Source: Viola odorata
Lineage: Eukaryota > Streptophyta > Magnoliopsida > Malpighiales > Violaceae
Length of the DNA stretch: 64,000 nucleotides
NCBI GenBank assembly: GCA_963691705.1
Contig: OY829538.1
Span: 79,242,781 to 79,306,780, forward strand
Reading direction: 5' to 3'
This document shows positions 19,692 to 31,453 of the stretch, in pieces (positions within the stretch are counted from its first letter, which is position 1; each line of letters opens with the position of its first letter). The notes below the pieces were generated by a model that did no database searches, was not told where the DNA came from, and saw only the letters and a program-made list of their open reading frames with translations. A program made the translations under genes and the position numbers.

Positions 19692-20221
19692 TACGGGTGT
19701 AAACGGGTCGGTTTAGTCCGGTTCGATTCGATTTGGTTTCCGATAAAATTTTTTTTTTTTTAAACAATTAGGAAAACTACTATTTATTCATGAAAAAAAT
19801 ATTTCTTTGTTATCATGGATATTTTAAAATAATTAAGAAAAAGTTGATTTTTTAAAAAAAATAAATAAATAAAGAAATGGCCCGGCCCAGCCCAGACCCA
19901 GCCCAGCCCCATGAAGGAAAAAAATAAAGAAATTTGAGGGGAAGGGGATTCGAACCCCTTCCCTTTTGTAAGAGAGTAAAAGTTTTAATCAGTGAACTAA
20001 AACTAAACTTTTAATAATTGATGCATATATATATAAACATTTCTGATTCAAACGGTTCTACGGTTCAATTTTACGGGTTTTATATTCTTATACCCGTACC
20101 GAACCGGAAATTTTTCTGTTCTATATTGGTAAACCCGGACCAAACCAGAAAGTTACGGTTCGGGTCAAAATTCTCCGATTTTGGTTCGATTTCCGATTCG
20201 ATCCGGTTTCTTACACCCCTA
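19692..20221. mobile_element. non-autonomous hAT-type element, 530 bp
   Basis: The ends are TACGGGTGTAA and TTACACCCCTA, inverted repeats matching at 10 of 11 bases, and both flanks are the 8-bp sequence CTGATTTC. An 8-bp target duplication with short TIRs is characteristic of hAT elements. Imperfect inverted subterminal repeats of the GGTTCGATTCGAT type lie inside both ends. The interior carries a short GGCCCAGCCCA-like stretch and a hairpin near 19938-19965, but no transposase frame, so it would need a transposase supplied in trans. Confidence 0.88.
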
Positions 20222-20656
20222 CTGATTTCAGCTCTGCAACAAGAAATGGTCAGCTTTTTGTGTTGTAGTTTTGATTCTGCAAGCTTTGAATTATTGTTTT
20301 GATGCTGATTCTACAGTAATTTGTTTCTTTTCTTAATATATCCAGAACTTGAAGTAATTTCAGTAGAGTTTTTATTTTGATTTTGTGATTCTATTAATGA
20401 ATTTCAAGTTTGTAAAACTAAATGTTAATAGTCTTACATAAATATTATAAAACATGTAAAAATATCAAACTTAGAGAGCTATGTCAGTTTATTTTGATAA
20501 AAAAATAAGACTATGGTGATATATAAATAGCTAACATAAAATTTGATGATGAAAATGTAAAAAAAAAATCTAGCGAGCTGTTTTTCAATAGCTATGTCAA
20601 TTTTTCAATTGAGGCTTTAACTTGGACATGCATATTAAAAAAACATGATGACTTAT

Positions 20657-20753
20657 TGTTTGAGACAATTTTGCTTTTTATTTTTTCTCAAACGTACTTT
20701 TTGAGTATGTTCGTATGTTCGAGAAAAAATATAAGGCAAAATTATCTCAAACA
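20657..20753. repeat. 33-bp imperfect inverted repeat beside the ARF6 fragment
   Basis: Arm 20657-20689 (TGTTTGAGACAATTTTGC...) pairs with arm 20721-20753 (...GCAAAATTATCTCAAACA) across a 31-nt loop. The right arm abuts the ARF6-derived fragment, so the hairpin may mark the end of a small element or the junction of the event that placed the fragment. Confidence 0.7.
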
Positions 20754-20827
20754 GTAAGTTCGTAAACAGTATGTGGTGCATCAAAATACTCTCACCACGA
20801 GAAGTACAGCAAATGGGCAAACGAGGA
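20750..20827 (+). pseudogene. fragment of ARF6 last exon with its splice acceptor
   Basis: Aligned without gaps to 11686-11763 in the ARF6 gene of this window, at a constant offset of 9064. It includes the intron end (AACAG) and 71 nt of exon, with about five mismatches in all. The frame still reads as the C-terminal PB1 segment (VWCIKILSP in ARF6, MWCIKILSP here) and keeps QQMGKRG, but the rest of the exon and the gene are absent. The intron bases mean it came from genomic DNA and not from spliced mRNA. It cannot encode an ARF. Confidence 0.9.
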
Positions 20828-22285
20828 CAATTGCAAATGCGCATTGTGAATTATTTGATTCATCTTTTTAGTTCTAATTTTCTAATATTTATTGTATTTA
20901 TTTAGATTGAGAGAAAGCAAAAAAGTGAATTCTTTCACTTGTATTTTGTATTAATACATATAATTATAAATATTAAAATAATAAAATAATACATTCTCCT
21001 AATTGAAAAGGTTAATTTATTTTTGTAATTTACATATAATATTTATAGATTCGTTTATTGCTTCTGCATGCAATTCAATGGTTGAGTACATGAATGAAGG
21101 AAAAAGTCATGACGTGAGACATGAACCTTTTATGTTTCTTAAATTAGTTACAGTTGAATTTTTATTTTTATTTAAACATTATTATTAGTGAGAGTTAAAC
21201 ATTGGTTCATGTTTTGAGAAAGAAAATCATGAAATGATCCATAAAACTTGCATTGAAAATGAAGCAAATCACAACCACACATTAATTAAATCATTTTATG
21301 GAACACATTGTTCAATTCGATATTTTCCATACAAAATTGACTCTATAAAATACAGTTATAATTTTTAAAAACTAATTCGTATTATGAAAGGTATGGTCTT
21401 TACTTTTAGATAAACCAACCTACAAAACCAAATCAGTGATAAAAAATGTAAATTTCAAACATATTCTTCTTCAAAGAGATTATGATTTTGTAAATTTTAA
21501 GTATCTTGATTTGTTTTCCTTCTCTCTCCTCAATTGGGTTGCCATACTGGTATGCTATCAGTGAAGCAATACCGCTACTTTCTCTTTATTGTCTTCTTCT
21601 CTGAATTGATTAATAAAAATGTTCTTCAAAGAGTCACTGCAGTAAAACTAGTAAAAGTAATAAAATTGCTCGTCGAAGATAAGCAAGCCACGGCCCCACA
21701 TTTGATTGATTTTCCACCCAGTCTTGGTCTGTGGCAATGGCAGTAGTAATGCATTATTGAGACTTTTGTTCAAGAGATATCCTTCATTCTCTGTCTGTGT
21801 TCTCTTGTAGTACTTCTCTTCCATCTTCCCTATAGTTCTAATCAATCAGGTAATTGCTACTTTTTCTTTTTCTTTTTCTCTTTCGATTTATGTATATATC
21901 CATGTATGTCTGTGCTTATGATCTGTACACTGTTTCTTTTGGTCAGATCATTTGAAGAACATTGATCATCTAAATCTGCGCTGTCTTGTCTGCTATTTTG
22001 ACCACTTTTAATTAAGTAGTTTTGCAAAGAACATTGATCAGCTAATCCATGTCTGTACAGCTGTGCTTTATGCTTATGATCTATCTATTGCTTCTTTTCA
22101 TCAGATGATAGTGTCCTCCTTTTATTCTTCTAATCAGGCAATTATCCATATATATATATCAAGGTTCTTCTTTTGCTTATATAGATCCAATATATGTAAT
22201 TTAGCTACTTTCTTTTTCTTTCTTTTGATTATATAAATATCCATGTCTGTGCTTATGATGCATATATAAATATCCATGTCTGGAT
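20828..22285. other. AT-rich DNA and probable NLR leader region
   Basis: I see no gene. From about 21770 the sequence becomes T/C-rich, and around 21860-22280 short degenerate repeats occur, for example TCCATGT...CTGTGCTTATGAT three times and AAGAACATTGATCA twice. These may belong to the 5' leader or promoter of the downstream NLR. Confidence 0.45.
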
Positions 22286-22408
22286 ATTTTATTTTGAAGT
22301 TGTAATTAGTACACTTGAAGATGAAAAATGATTTGTTAATATTTCAGATGATAGTAAATTTCTTTATTGAATTGCTTAGATCTAATACGGAGATGCATCT
22401 AAGATGTG
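22286..22408 (+). repeat. direct repeat, copy 2 (partner at 19355)
   Basis: Second copy of the 19355-19490 sequence, same orientation, a little shorter because an A-rich stretch is missing. It lies about 290 bp upstream of the NLR start codon. Confidence 0.75.
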
Positions 22409-22694
22409 GCTGAACTTTTCTTTCATCTAAATCCATATTTGACACTTTGGAAGATGGTCCATGAAAGGTCATGTTGTCAGTGCCGTAGCTGTAAAAGAAA
22501 GTGTTATTGCATACAATGCTAAAGACATGTTATTCTTCAATTATTTACTACTACAATGTTTCATCATAGTTATTTTGTTTCAATACAAAGAAGAATTTCC
22601 AGCTATGTAATTCCTGTTTGCAGAATATCAGACCGTATGTCATCATTTTCTCTCCTTATTATTTCGAGCTTCTCCTTACCCTTTTCACACATAA

Positions 22695-25600
22695 ATGGCT
22701 TCTTCTTCTTCTGCTACCATCCGTGAAGCGAGAAGTTATGATGTGTTCCTCAGTTTTAGGGGAGAGGACACTCGCAATGGTTTCATAAGCCACCTCCATG
22801 CAGCTTTATGCAAGAACGAAATTGAAACTTTCATCGATTACAACCTTAACAGAGGAGACGATATTTATCCAGCTCTTCTCGCTGCCATTGAAAATTCCGA
22901 TATTTCTCTCATCATTTTTTCCGAGAACTATGCAGATTCTAAATCGTGCTTGAAAGAACTTGCAAAGATCCTCCAGTGCAGAAAGCTTAATGGTCAGATC
23001 GTTATACCTGTGTTCTACGGAGTAGATCCATCGCACATCAAAAATCAAACTGGAAAATTTGGACTCGCTTTTGATAAGCTCAAAGAACGTCTACGGGAGG
23101 GGGAGATGGACTTGGACGATGTGAGATCTCACTTGGAGGTAGCAGCTATTATATCCGGATGGAATTCACAGGACATAAGGTAACTTTTTCTTTCATAGCA
23201 ACTAACTTTTTTTTACTTAAAAACCAGCTAATATTGTCATTCGCTTGGATTGAGTTAGTTTTGTTGTTTGATTGTCTTTTTGATAGACCTGAGACTGAGC
23301 TTATAAAGTCGATTGTGGGAGATATTTTGAACAAATTGAACCTATGCAGCAACAAAAGACACATAAGCATGCCAGATGCATTACCAAATAGGCCAGTGGG
23401 CGATGCATTTCGAAGAAATGTGGAAAAAATATGGTCTTGGTTGATGGATGATCAAGTTTTACGAGTTGGCATTTATGGTATGGGCGGTGTGGGCAAAACC
23501 ACTCTAATGAGGCATATTCAGACTCTTCTGGAGGGACAAAGCTCTTTAAAAGTTTTTTGGGTGACTGTATCTCAAGATTTCAGCATTCCCAGATTACAGA
23601 ATCTTATAGCCAAAAAAATTGGCTTGAACTTTTTAGACGAGGAAGATCAGGTGGAAAGAGCTAAAAAACTAGCTAAAGCAATGCAAGCAAAACGAAAGTG
23701 TGTTCTCATTTTAGATGACTTATGGAACTACGTAGAATTGGATAAAGTGGGAATTCTGGTCTGAGTGAATACGTGCAAGTTGGTTCTTACCACTAGATTG
23801 CTAAAAGTTTGTCGCAAAATGGGTTGCAGTGAAGGAAACACAATACAAGTGCAGCGTCTTTCTGAAGAAGAAGCTTGGAACTTGTTCACTCAAGAACTGG
23901 GCAACTATGGAACAGAAGTGGAGGAACTGGCGAAAGCTGTTTCTAGGGAATGCGCTGGTTTGCCTCTAGGGATCAGAGTTATGGCAAGAAGTATGAAGGG
24001 GACTTGTGATGTTCATACATGGAGGAATGCGTTGGATGAATTGAAGGAATCAAACATTAGTAAGGATCACGAGATGTGGGAAGAAGTTTTCTCTGTGTTG
24101 AAATTCAGCTACCTTCGTTTGAATGATCAAGCATTGCAAGAATGTTTGTCATACTGCACATTATTTCCGGAAGATGCTAAAATTAACAGAAATTGGTTAA
24201 TTGAGTATCTGATTGTTGAAGGAATAATAGATGAAAGGAAAAGCAGACAAAAAGAATTGGATAAGGGGCGCACAATGCTTGACACACTTGAGAATGCATG
24301 CTTATTGGAAGGTGATACTAAAAATGTGTGGATGCATGATCTAATTAGGGATATGATGATCCTTGAATTGAGAGAGGGGTCCAAAACGCTTGTGGAAGCA
24401 GGGGCACAACTTAAAGAATTACCAAATGTGGAAAAGTGGACAGAGGAGCTGGTGAGAGTCTCATTGATGAGTAATGGCATTGAGGTTATTCCTTACGGCC
24501 ATACACCAAGGTGTCCCAATCTGTCGACGTTGTTGTTATGTTCAAATCCTAGATTAAAAATGATAGCAGATTCATTTTTTGAGCAATTTCCGAGGCTCAA
24601 AGTTCTTGATCTTTCTTTCAGCAAAGAGATTGAGGAACTCCCAAGGTCTATTAGTGATTTGGTGAATCTCACTGCATTGTTGCTCTGGGGCTGTAAGAGT
24701 CTGATTCATGTGCCATCCTTAGCAAAGCTAGAGAAACTAAAGAAGTTAGATCTTAGTCATTGTGAGAGGCTTCAACAGATGCCTGAAGGTGTGAGATTTC
24801 TATTAAACCTCAAGTATTTAGATCTCAATAGGAGTGGAATAGAAGAGATAGGGAGTGGGATATTACCTACGCTTTCTCGGTTGCAGGTCCTCAACCTATG
24901 CGACGAATATGGACGTTCAAAATTCTCAATTAGAGGAAGCGAAGTGGGGGAGTTGAGGATGTTGGAGGCTTTGCATTGCAGATTTAGTAATGTCAGAGAG
25001 TTTGGGGAGTACATGAAATCTCGAGAAAGGTTACAACAATCACCCAGTCATTACTGTATTTTTATACAGAGGGAGTATTCCAATTGGCTTTGGCCAACTA
25101 TGAGAACATTGATATCAAGGAAATCTGTGAGCGTAATGACAGGTGACAATTTTATTGATCCTTTGGCGTTGCCCACAGACATTGAAGAACTGTATATTCA
25201 TTGTTGCGACGAGAAAGAGATTGGAGAATGGAGGGGATTCTCATTTTCCAATTATTCCACCCATTCTATTTCCAATCATTCCTTACTCAATCTTAAGCGA
25301 ATTGATATATGGGGGTGTCACGAGTTGAAGAAACTATTCCCTCCCTGCTTGCTGCCTAACCTTCGTAACCTACAAATGCTTTCGGTCGGTTTTTGCAATG
25401 GCATGGAAGAGATATTCTCAACAGACCAAGAAGAAGAAGATGGGCAAGAATTATTATTTGATCAGCCTAATCTCACTGGACTCCATCTTCCAAGGCTAAC
25501 CACATTGAAATTGCGTTTTTTACCAGAACTGAGAAGCATATACAAGGGCGCAATCATCTGTCATTCTCTACAACAAATTGAACTGGTTAGATGCCCGAAA

Positions 25601-25774
25601 TTAAAGAGGATAACACTCCCTCTCCCACAACCTTCCCTTCAAATAATCCAGGTTTATCCAAAGGAATTGTGGGAATCATTGCATTGGGGCGAAGCCAACG
25701 ACAAAAATCATCTCGAATCCCTTTGTGACTTTTCTAGAATTGGATTCATCTTGTATCCGCAACAATGGAGATAG
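22695..25774 (+). pseudogene. TIR + RPS2-like NB-ARC-LRR immune receptor with an in-frame stop
   Basis: Two exons (22695-23179 and 23287-25774, phase kept) would encode 989 residues apart from one in-frame TGA at 23762-23764. Residues 13-150 form a TIR domain (YDVFLSFRGEDTR; RGDDI; CLKEL with the Glu used by NADase TIRs). The NB-ARC that follows is CC-class: P-loop GMGGVGKTT at 226, VFWVTVSQDF, kinase-2 LILDDLW ending in Trp where TIR-class receptors have Asp, LVLTTR and MHD as WMHDLIRDM. LRRs follow, with the CPKLKR C-terminal region of the At4g27190/RPS2-like group. The stop falls between kinase-2 and LVLTTR; about 670 codons beyond it stay open. Translation would give a 320-residue TIR-partial-NB protein. 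This may be a recent pseudogene, a functional truncated form, or a sequencing error. Confidence 0.85.
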
Positions 25775-26394
25775 GTGAGGCTTTCACAATCTTCGTCGTT
25801 GCTTTCTATATCCCATTCTAGAAAACATGATTAGTTGGTTTTATTATTAATAACAAATGCCTATAATCTGCCGATGCTGCCAACTTAATTAATTATAAGC
25901 ATGTGTTCATCTCATTTACTATGATTATCCATTTCTCTAATATAGCCACTTCATTTTGGAAGCATGCTTGCCTTGTACTAGAATGTTGTTTGTGGTTTAT
26001 GCTTTGTATGTGGTTAGCTTAATGCAGAGAGCATATGTCTGTTTTTCTCCAGATGCTCCAGAGATGAATGCAATCAAATTGAAGAAGAAAGAAAAGAGGA
26101 AAAGATGACCGACGTGGGCAAGTTTGGAGAAAGAAGTGGAGCTTTTGTGATGAATTAATGTGAGCTCTAATGATCTCTCGGATTTGTGAGAATGATAAAG
26201 GGGGTGGCGTGACACTTTTTTTCTATTTTTTCTATAGAACTTCAGTCCAATTTATTTGAATATTTCATTTTATCAAAATTGAATTTTGAAATTTATCCGA
26301 TTATTTTGGGAAAATAATCCATCTTTCAATGGAAAATAAGTAGCAAACTGGTGAATTTTACTTTTTTTTTTTCCCTTTTGTATAAGTTTTTTTT
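25775..26394 (+). other. NLR 3' flank, possible 3' UTR intron
   Basis: The stop codon is followed at once by GGTGAGG-like donor sequence (25774-25780), and TTTTCTCCAG at about 26043-26053 is a good acceptor. A 3' UTR intron of about 280 nt is therefore possible. No coding continuation is visible. Confidence 0.35.
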
Positions 26395-27440
26395 CTTTCT
26401 ATTATTGATCTATCTCAGAAAACTGTGCTCGAAATTTCAGAAACTTGTTTTATGATTTTTAAAACTATTTTTTAAATTCAAACGATACTTTTCAGAATTA
26501 GAAAATATTTTTCTAATTTAAAGAATAGTTTTTTTAATTTTAGAAAACTGTTTATGAGACAAACCATTTTTCCTAATTTTAAAAAAAAATAGAATATCAA
26601 AAAACTACTTTTGAGAATTGGACAACAAATTTTCAAATTTAGAAACTCTTTTTTTTAGAACATAGTTTTCTATTTTTGAAAAAAAATCTATATTAAGAAA
26701 CTTTTTTGTGATTTTAAAAACTGTTTTGAAATTCAATTTTTTTACAACTGGAAAACATTTTTCCTATTTTATAAAACAATTAAGAAATTCAGAAAATATA
26801 TTTTGAAATTTAAAAAACCGTTTTCTATTTTCTGTTAACAAAAAACTTTTTTCTATTTCGGAAACCACGTTTTCTAATTCATAATTGTTTTGTGATTTTT
26901 AAAACTGTTTCTGAAAATAAATAAAAAACAGTTTCTATATTAAAAAATGATTTGTTTTAAAATATTTTTCTTATTTTAGAACGTTTTCTATATTATGAAC
27001 TTTTTTTGTGATTTTAATTTTTTTTGGAAAATCAATTTGTTTTTAGAGAATTAGAAAATATTTTTAAAATTTTTTTAGATAGAAACCATTCTTCCTATTT
27101 CATAAAACAGTTTAGAAATTCAGAAAACATATTTTGAAATTTTAAAAACTTTTCCTGTTTTCTATTTTAGAAAAAAAAAATCTATATCAGAAAACCGTAT
27201 TTGAAATTTCAGAAAGCAATTTTCAAAATTCAGAATGTGAAAGTAGTTTTGTGATTTTTTCTATATTCTATTTTGGAAAGAAAAAAGATGTCAGAAAACA
27301 TGTTTCGGTTTCATAATTTTTTTTGCTTTTAAAAACTGCTTTTAAAGTAAATAAATAAAAATTTAGAAATTTAGAAAACATTTTTCTGTGGTTTAGAAAA
27401 TGATTTTATGAAACTGTTTTCTATTCTAAAAAACAGATTA
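26395..27440. repeat. degenerate AT-rich repeat field
   Basis: About 1 kb is made of loosely repeated phrases such as AGAAAACNNTTTTCTATTTT, AAAACTGTTTT and TTTTGTGATTTT on a scale of roughly 30-60 bp. No two units are identical and no array boundary is sharp. It looks like an old, decayed minisatellite. Confidence 0.7.
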
Positions 27441-27630
27441 TGGTTAAAGATACTTTAAAGAGTTAAGTGTCTGCTTATTCATAATTGAGGTAATGAAATA
27501 CTTTGAATATATGATATAGCCACGTGTATTTATAATGCAAGCAAAAAGAATATTGAAATAATTTATAAAGGAAATAGAATAAATATTTTAACCAAAAATT
27601 CCAACAAAAGTAAGATAATAAATCATATTA

Positions 27631-27732
27631 AATCACTCATTTTAAATAGGATAATAAATATAATTCTTCCTATAATTATCAAATCATTCATTTTAAATAG
27701 GAAAAATAAATATAATCTTTCTATAGATGAGT
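27631..27732. repeat. two-copy tandem repeat, 51 bp
   Basis: The phrase CATTTTAAATAGGA followed by AATAAATATAAT and CTTCCTATA/CTTTCTATA appears twice at a spacing of 51 bp. Confidence 0.7.
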
Positions 27733-28341
27733 ATTGATTATAATTTATACCTCATTTACTATTTTTAAAAAGAGTGTTTTATTTATTCCGTCACCAAACC
27801 ACTCAAAACCCGTCACCAAACTGCCCAAAACCCGCAGATCTACGCAGTAGAACTCAAATCCTCTTCCTCCTCCTCCTCGGTCTTACTCTTTCCCTATTGC
27901 AATGTATAACCAACTGTTGAAGTACTAAAATTATAATATTCATTCTTCACTTCAAAGCTGAGAAATGAAATAAATCAAGTTGATTTCGAAATTGAATAAT
28001 TCTCCAATATTTTCGCACTTAAATTGGGTAAAATTCTCAAAATTGGTAAGATATTTCCTCGTAAATTTTAATACGGCTGCATAATTAGCCCAAGTCATCT
28101 GGTTAGTATGATTATCAATATCAATTATTAATTTTGTACATATATATAATTATTGGAGTATTATTTTTCAAAAAAAAATAACTACACTATTATTTGGGGG
28201 AAAAGAAATCCAGGTCGTGCTTGTGCTTATTGAACTGCGAACAGCGGTTTCGCTTATAAGAAAGCCTCTTTTCGCCGAAAACCGTCTCCGATAAACCAAA
28301 CAACCCATTTTATTTCTCACCAAATAAGAGTACACTCCGAT

Positions 28342-31300
28342 ATGGACAAACCCGACCCGATCTCGCAGAACCCTAAGGACGACGAAGACGACATCGTCAA
28401 CGAAAACGATGACGGAGAACAAGACGAGAAGGACATTGAAGATGAGGAGGAGGAGGAGGAGGAAGATGAAGAAGTAATACCTGAACCCCCAAAGAGCTAC
28501 CGATCAAAGATGGAGACTCTCTCCCGGCGGATGCAGCACGGCGTGGTTTCGCTTCGCGTTCACGACGTGATCATCAGAGGGAACAGTAAGACTAAGGAAT
28601 CCTTGCTCGAGGACATAACGGCGCCGCTTAAGAACGTTTCTACTATGCAGGAGTTGCTGCAGGCTTCGAAACTAGTGTCTTTAAGGTTACACGCGCTTGA
28701 AGTCTTCGATTCTGTCAGGGTCACGCTTGATTCCGGTCCGCTGGAGCTTCCTGGCACTGCTAATGTGGTTGTTGAAGTTGTGGAGACGAAGAGCCCACTC
28801 ACTGGTGAAGTGGGGGTGTACACCAAAGGAGAGGTATAACCTGTTTTCCCTTTTTCAATTCAATCTTCGGTTTCAGTTTCGGTTTTACTACTTGGAGAGT
28901 TAATGTGCTAATGGATTGCATGCGATGCTCCTGTACTAGGCTAGGTATTGGAATTTAACCACTATTGAAACCTGCCCGTGTTAGTGTAATGTGGCTGATG
29001 GGAGCTCGCTATGAGATGGCTAATTTTCTGATTGTTGAAATGTTCTGCTTATGTATAATTGTGGAAGCCTATTTATAATCTGCAATTTTGACATAGTGGT
29101 TTCCTGGCTTCTGAAATGGTAAAATGGTTTTGTAGGCTAGGGCTTCAACAGTTGAAGGATCGTTGAAGTACAAAAACATATTTGGTTATGGGGACCTTTG
29201 GGATGGGTCTTTGGCTTATAGTTGTGACCATATGGCTGAGGTAAGTGCTGGTGTGTATCTGCCAAGATTCAGAGGATTTGTAACTCCTGTGACGGCACGA
29301 GCATTCCTACTATCCCAAGATTGGCTAAAGTTTTCATCTTTCAAAGAGCGATCTATGGGCCTCTCCATTGGCTTGTTTTCAACCAGGAACCATGACGTGT
29401 CATACAATCTTGCATGGCGTACTTTGACAGACCCACCACAAACAGCTTCTAGGCCAGTAAGGAGGCAGCTCGGTCATGGTTTACTTTCATCTTTGAAGTA
29501 CACATTCAAGCTGGATCACAGAAATTCTACTCTGAGGCCAACAAGTGGATATGCTTTTGTTTCTAGTTCTCAGATTAGTGGTCTTGCACCTGACAGTCGG
29601 AGCCTGCGATTTTTGCGTCAGGTTTAGTCATCTTATTATTCTTATTCTTTGATTTCTTTTTCACCTAATGCATGTATCTTATATTTTATTTGTTTTTAGT
29701 GCTTGAGTTTTTGTGTACAAAGATAGGAATGCCATGTAAAAAGAGGAGACAAGGATTTTCTCCCTCCATTTTTTGAACTTCTTGCTCCATTGTTGTGGCC
29801 CAGTATATATCAACCTGTGCTAATTGAAAGTGGAAGTTCTTGAATAATCTTTTTGTAATTCAAAATGTGGATTTAGTCCTGTCTTGTTTGAGGTAGTTAA
29901 ACAAGGGAATTATATGTTATCAAATATTAGTTAGTAATATTTCATGCCTACAAACTATTTTCTTAAGCTCTGTTTGTTGGGTTGTGAAAATGGGTTTTCC
30001 ATTGTTTGTTATCAAGAGCTCAATACTGTTAAGTGAGATTGGCATCTTGATATTTTTAATTGGTTTGCTTAGTGTATATTATATATGTGGTTGCTACAGT
30101 TTTTAACTGCACTTGATCATTCTTGTCTGGTTTCTAATTCCACCAAAAAAATTTGAGCTTTGGATGCATTAGTATATGTGAGATCCTTTCTCTATTCCCA
30201 TTCCATATATGTTCAGACCTCTTACTGGATGTCCATTCTTTCGATATTTCAAACAGGAGTTTGACCTTCGTTATGCTCTCCCTCTTGGATTTTACAACTC
30301 TGCCCTAAATTTTGGGATCGCTGCTGGTGTTCTTTTCCCCTGGGGGCGTGGATCCTCAAACATGCTTTCCCCCCTGCCTGAGAGGTTCTTTTTGGGAGGC
30401 AATTTATCACCAGTTTGCACAGTGGGAGGCCCAGCAACATTGTGGGGGTTTAGGACAAGGGGTATGGGACCGACAGAGCCTCGAAGGCAAATGCAAACTG
30501 CTCCATCTGAAGAGAACTTTGAGCCTGAAAGAGACTATCTTGGAGGAGATGTTGCTGTTACTGCTTTTGCAGATTTGTCTTTTGATTTGCCATCTAATTG
30601 GTGCAGAGCAAAAGGAATCCATGGACACGTTTTTGCATGTGCAGGGAATGTTGACAAATTAACTGAAAATGCCTACAAAAACTTCTCTTTGCAGAAGTTC
30701 AGAGAAACAGTTCGAAGCTCTGTAGGAGTTGGGATTGTTATTCCTACGCTTCTGTTCCGTATGGAGGTTAGTAAACTATTTTATTGTCTTCATTTTAAAC
30801 TACACAGTATAGAACAGTTCAATATCATTTTATGATTTTAGGAGGTAATCCTGTTGGCTATTGCATCATGTGCTTGATGTCCCATACATTGCTCAGAACT
30901 TTTGGTTTTCCTCCTGATATTGTGCTTTAGAAACTTCCTGCTCACTCCCCTTTCAACACTAGGGAAGTTTTTTTTTAATCATCATTTCCCCGGAAACAAA
31001 CTGTATATGCTGTTACAATTATAGTCTAATCCCCTCCTGAAGATTGTTGAAACAGTGGTTTGAACTTTTAGATATCCTAATGAGATATGATGATATTATT
31101 ATTGAAGGGGGGAGAATGTTGATAGATAAGAATTAGTTATTATTACTTGTCGAGGCTTCTTTCGAACGTCCCTCAGATTTGCGTTTCTTCTCTTGTTTGT
31201 TTTCTCTGCCATGAGAAACAATACTTCAGATAGATCCTCTTTGGTTTGATTTACTGTTTTGAATTTCCATCATAGATGGTGGTGTTTTTGTTGTTTCCTA

Positions 31301-31453
31301 TTTCTATCTAGTGATTTTATTCGTAAGCTTAGCATGTTATTTTCTCTAACATCCTTCGTTTGTTTCCAGTTAAACTACTGCCACATTTTGAAGAAACAAG
31401 ATCATGACCGTGGGAAGTCAGGATTCCGAGTCTGCTTTTCTACCCCGTCATAA
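28342..31453 (+). CDS. SAM50: SAM50, outer-membrane beta-barrel assembly protein (Omp85 family)
   Basis: SAM50 is the core of the sorting and assembly machinery that inserts beta-barrel proteins into the mitochondrial outer membrane. Four exons join in phase to 523 residues: 28342-28833, 29136-29621, 30257-30766 and 31370-31453. Residues 1-50 are strongly acidic (runs of Glu and Asp). A single POTRA domain follows (about 70-160, RVHDVIIRGNSKTKESLLE to VVEVVETKSPLTG), then a C-terminal barrel with SLKYKNIFGYGDLWDGSLAY, LRPTSGYAF, the loop-6-type segment PERFFLGGNLSP and GFRTRGMGP, and a last strand GFRVCFSTPS. One POTRA and the length fit mitochondrial SAM50; plastid TOC75/OEP80 relatives have three POTRA domains. 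No N-terminal presequence is expected or seen. The gene converges on the remorin gene. Confidence 0.93.

Noticed and set aside
19936..19967. tRNA-like GGGGTTCGAATCCCC (minus strand)
   Set aside because: It folds as a simple palindromic hairpin inside the hAT element; no anticodon arm or acceptor stem can be drawn.
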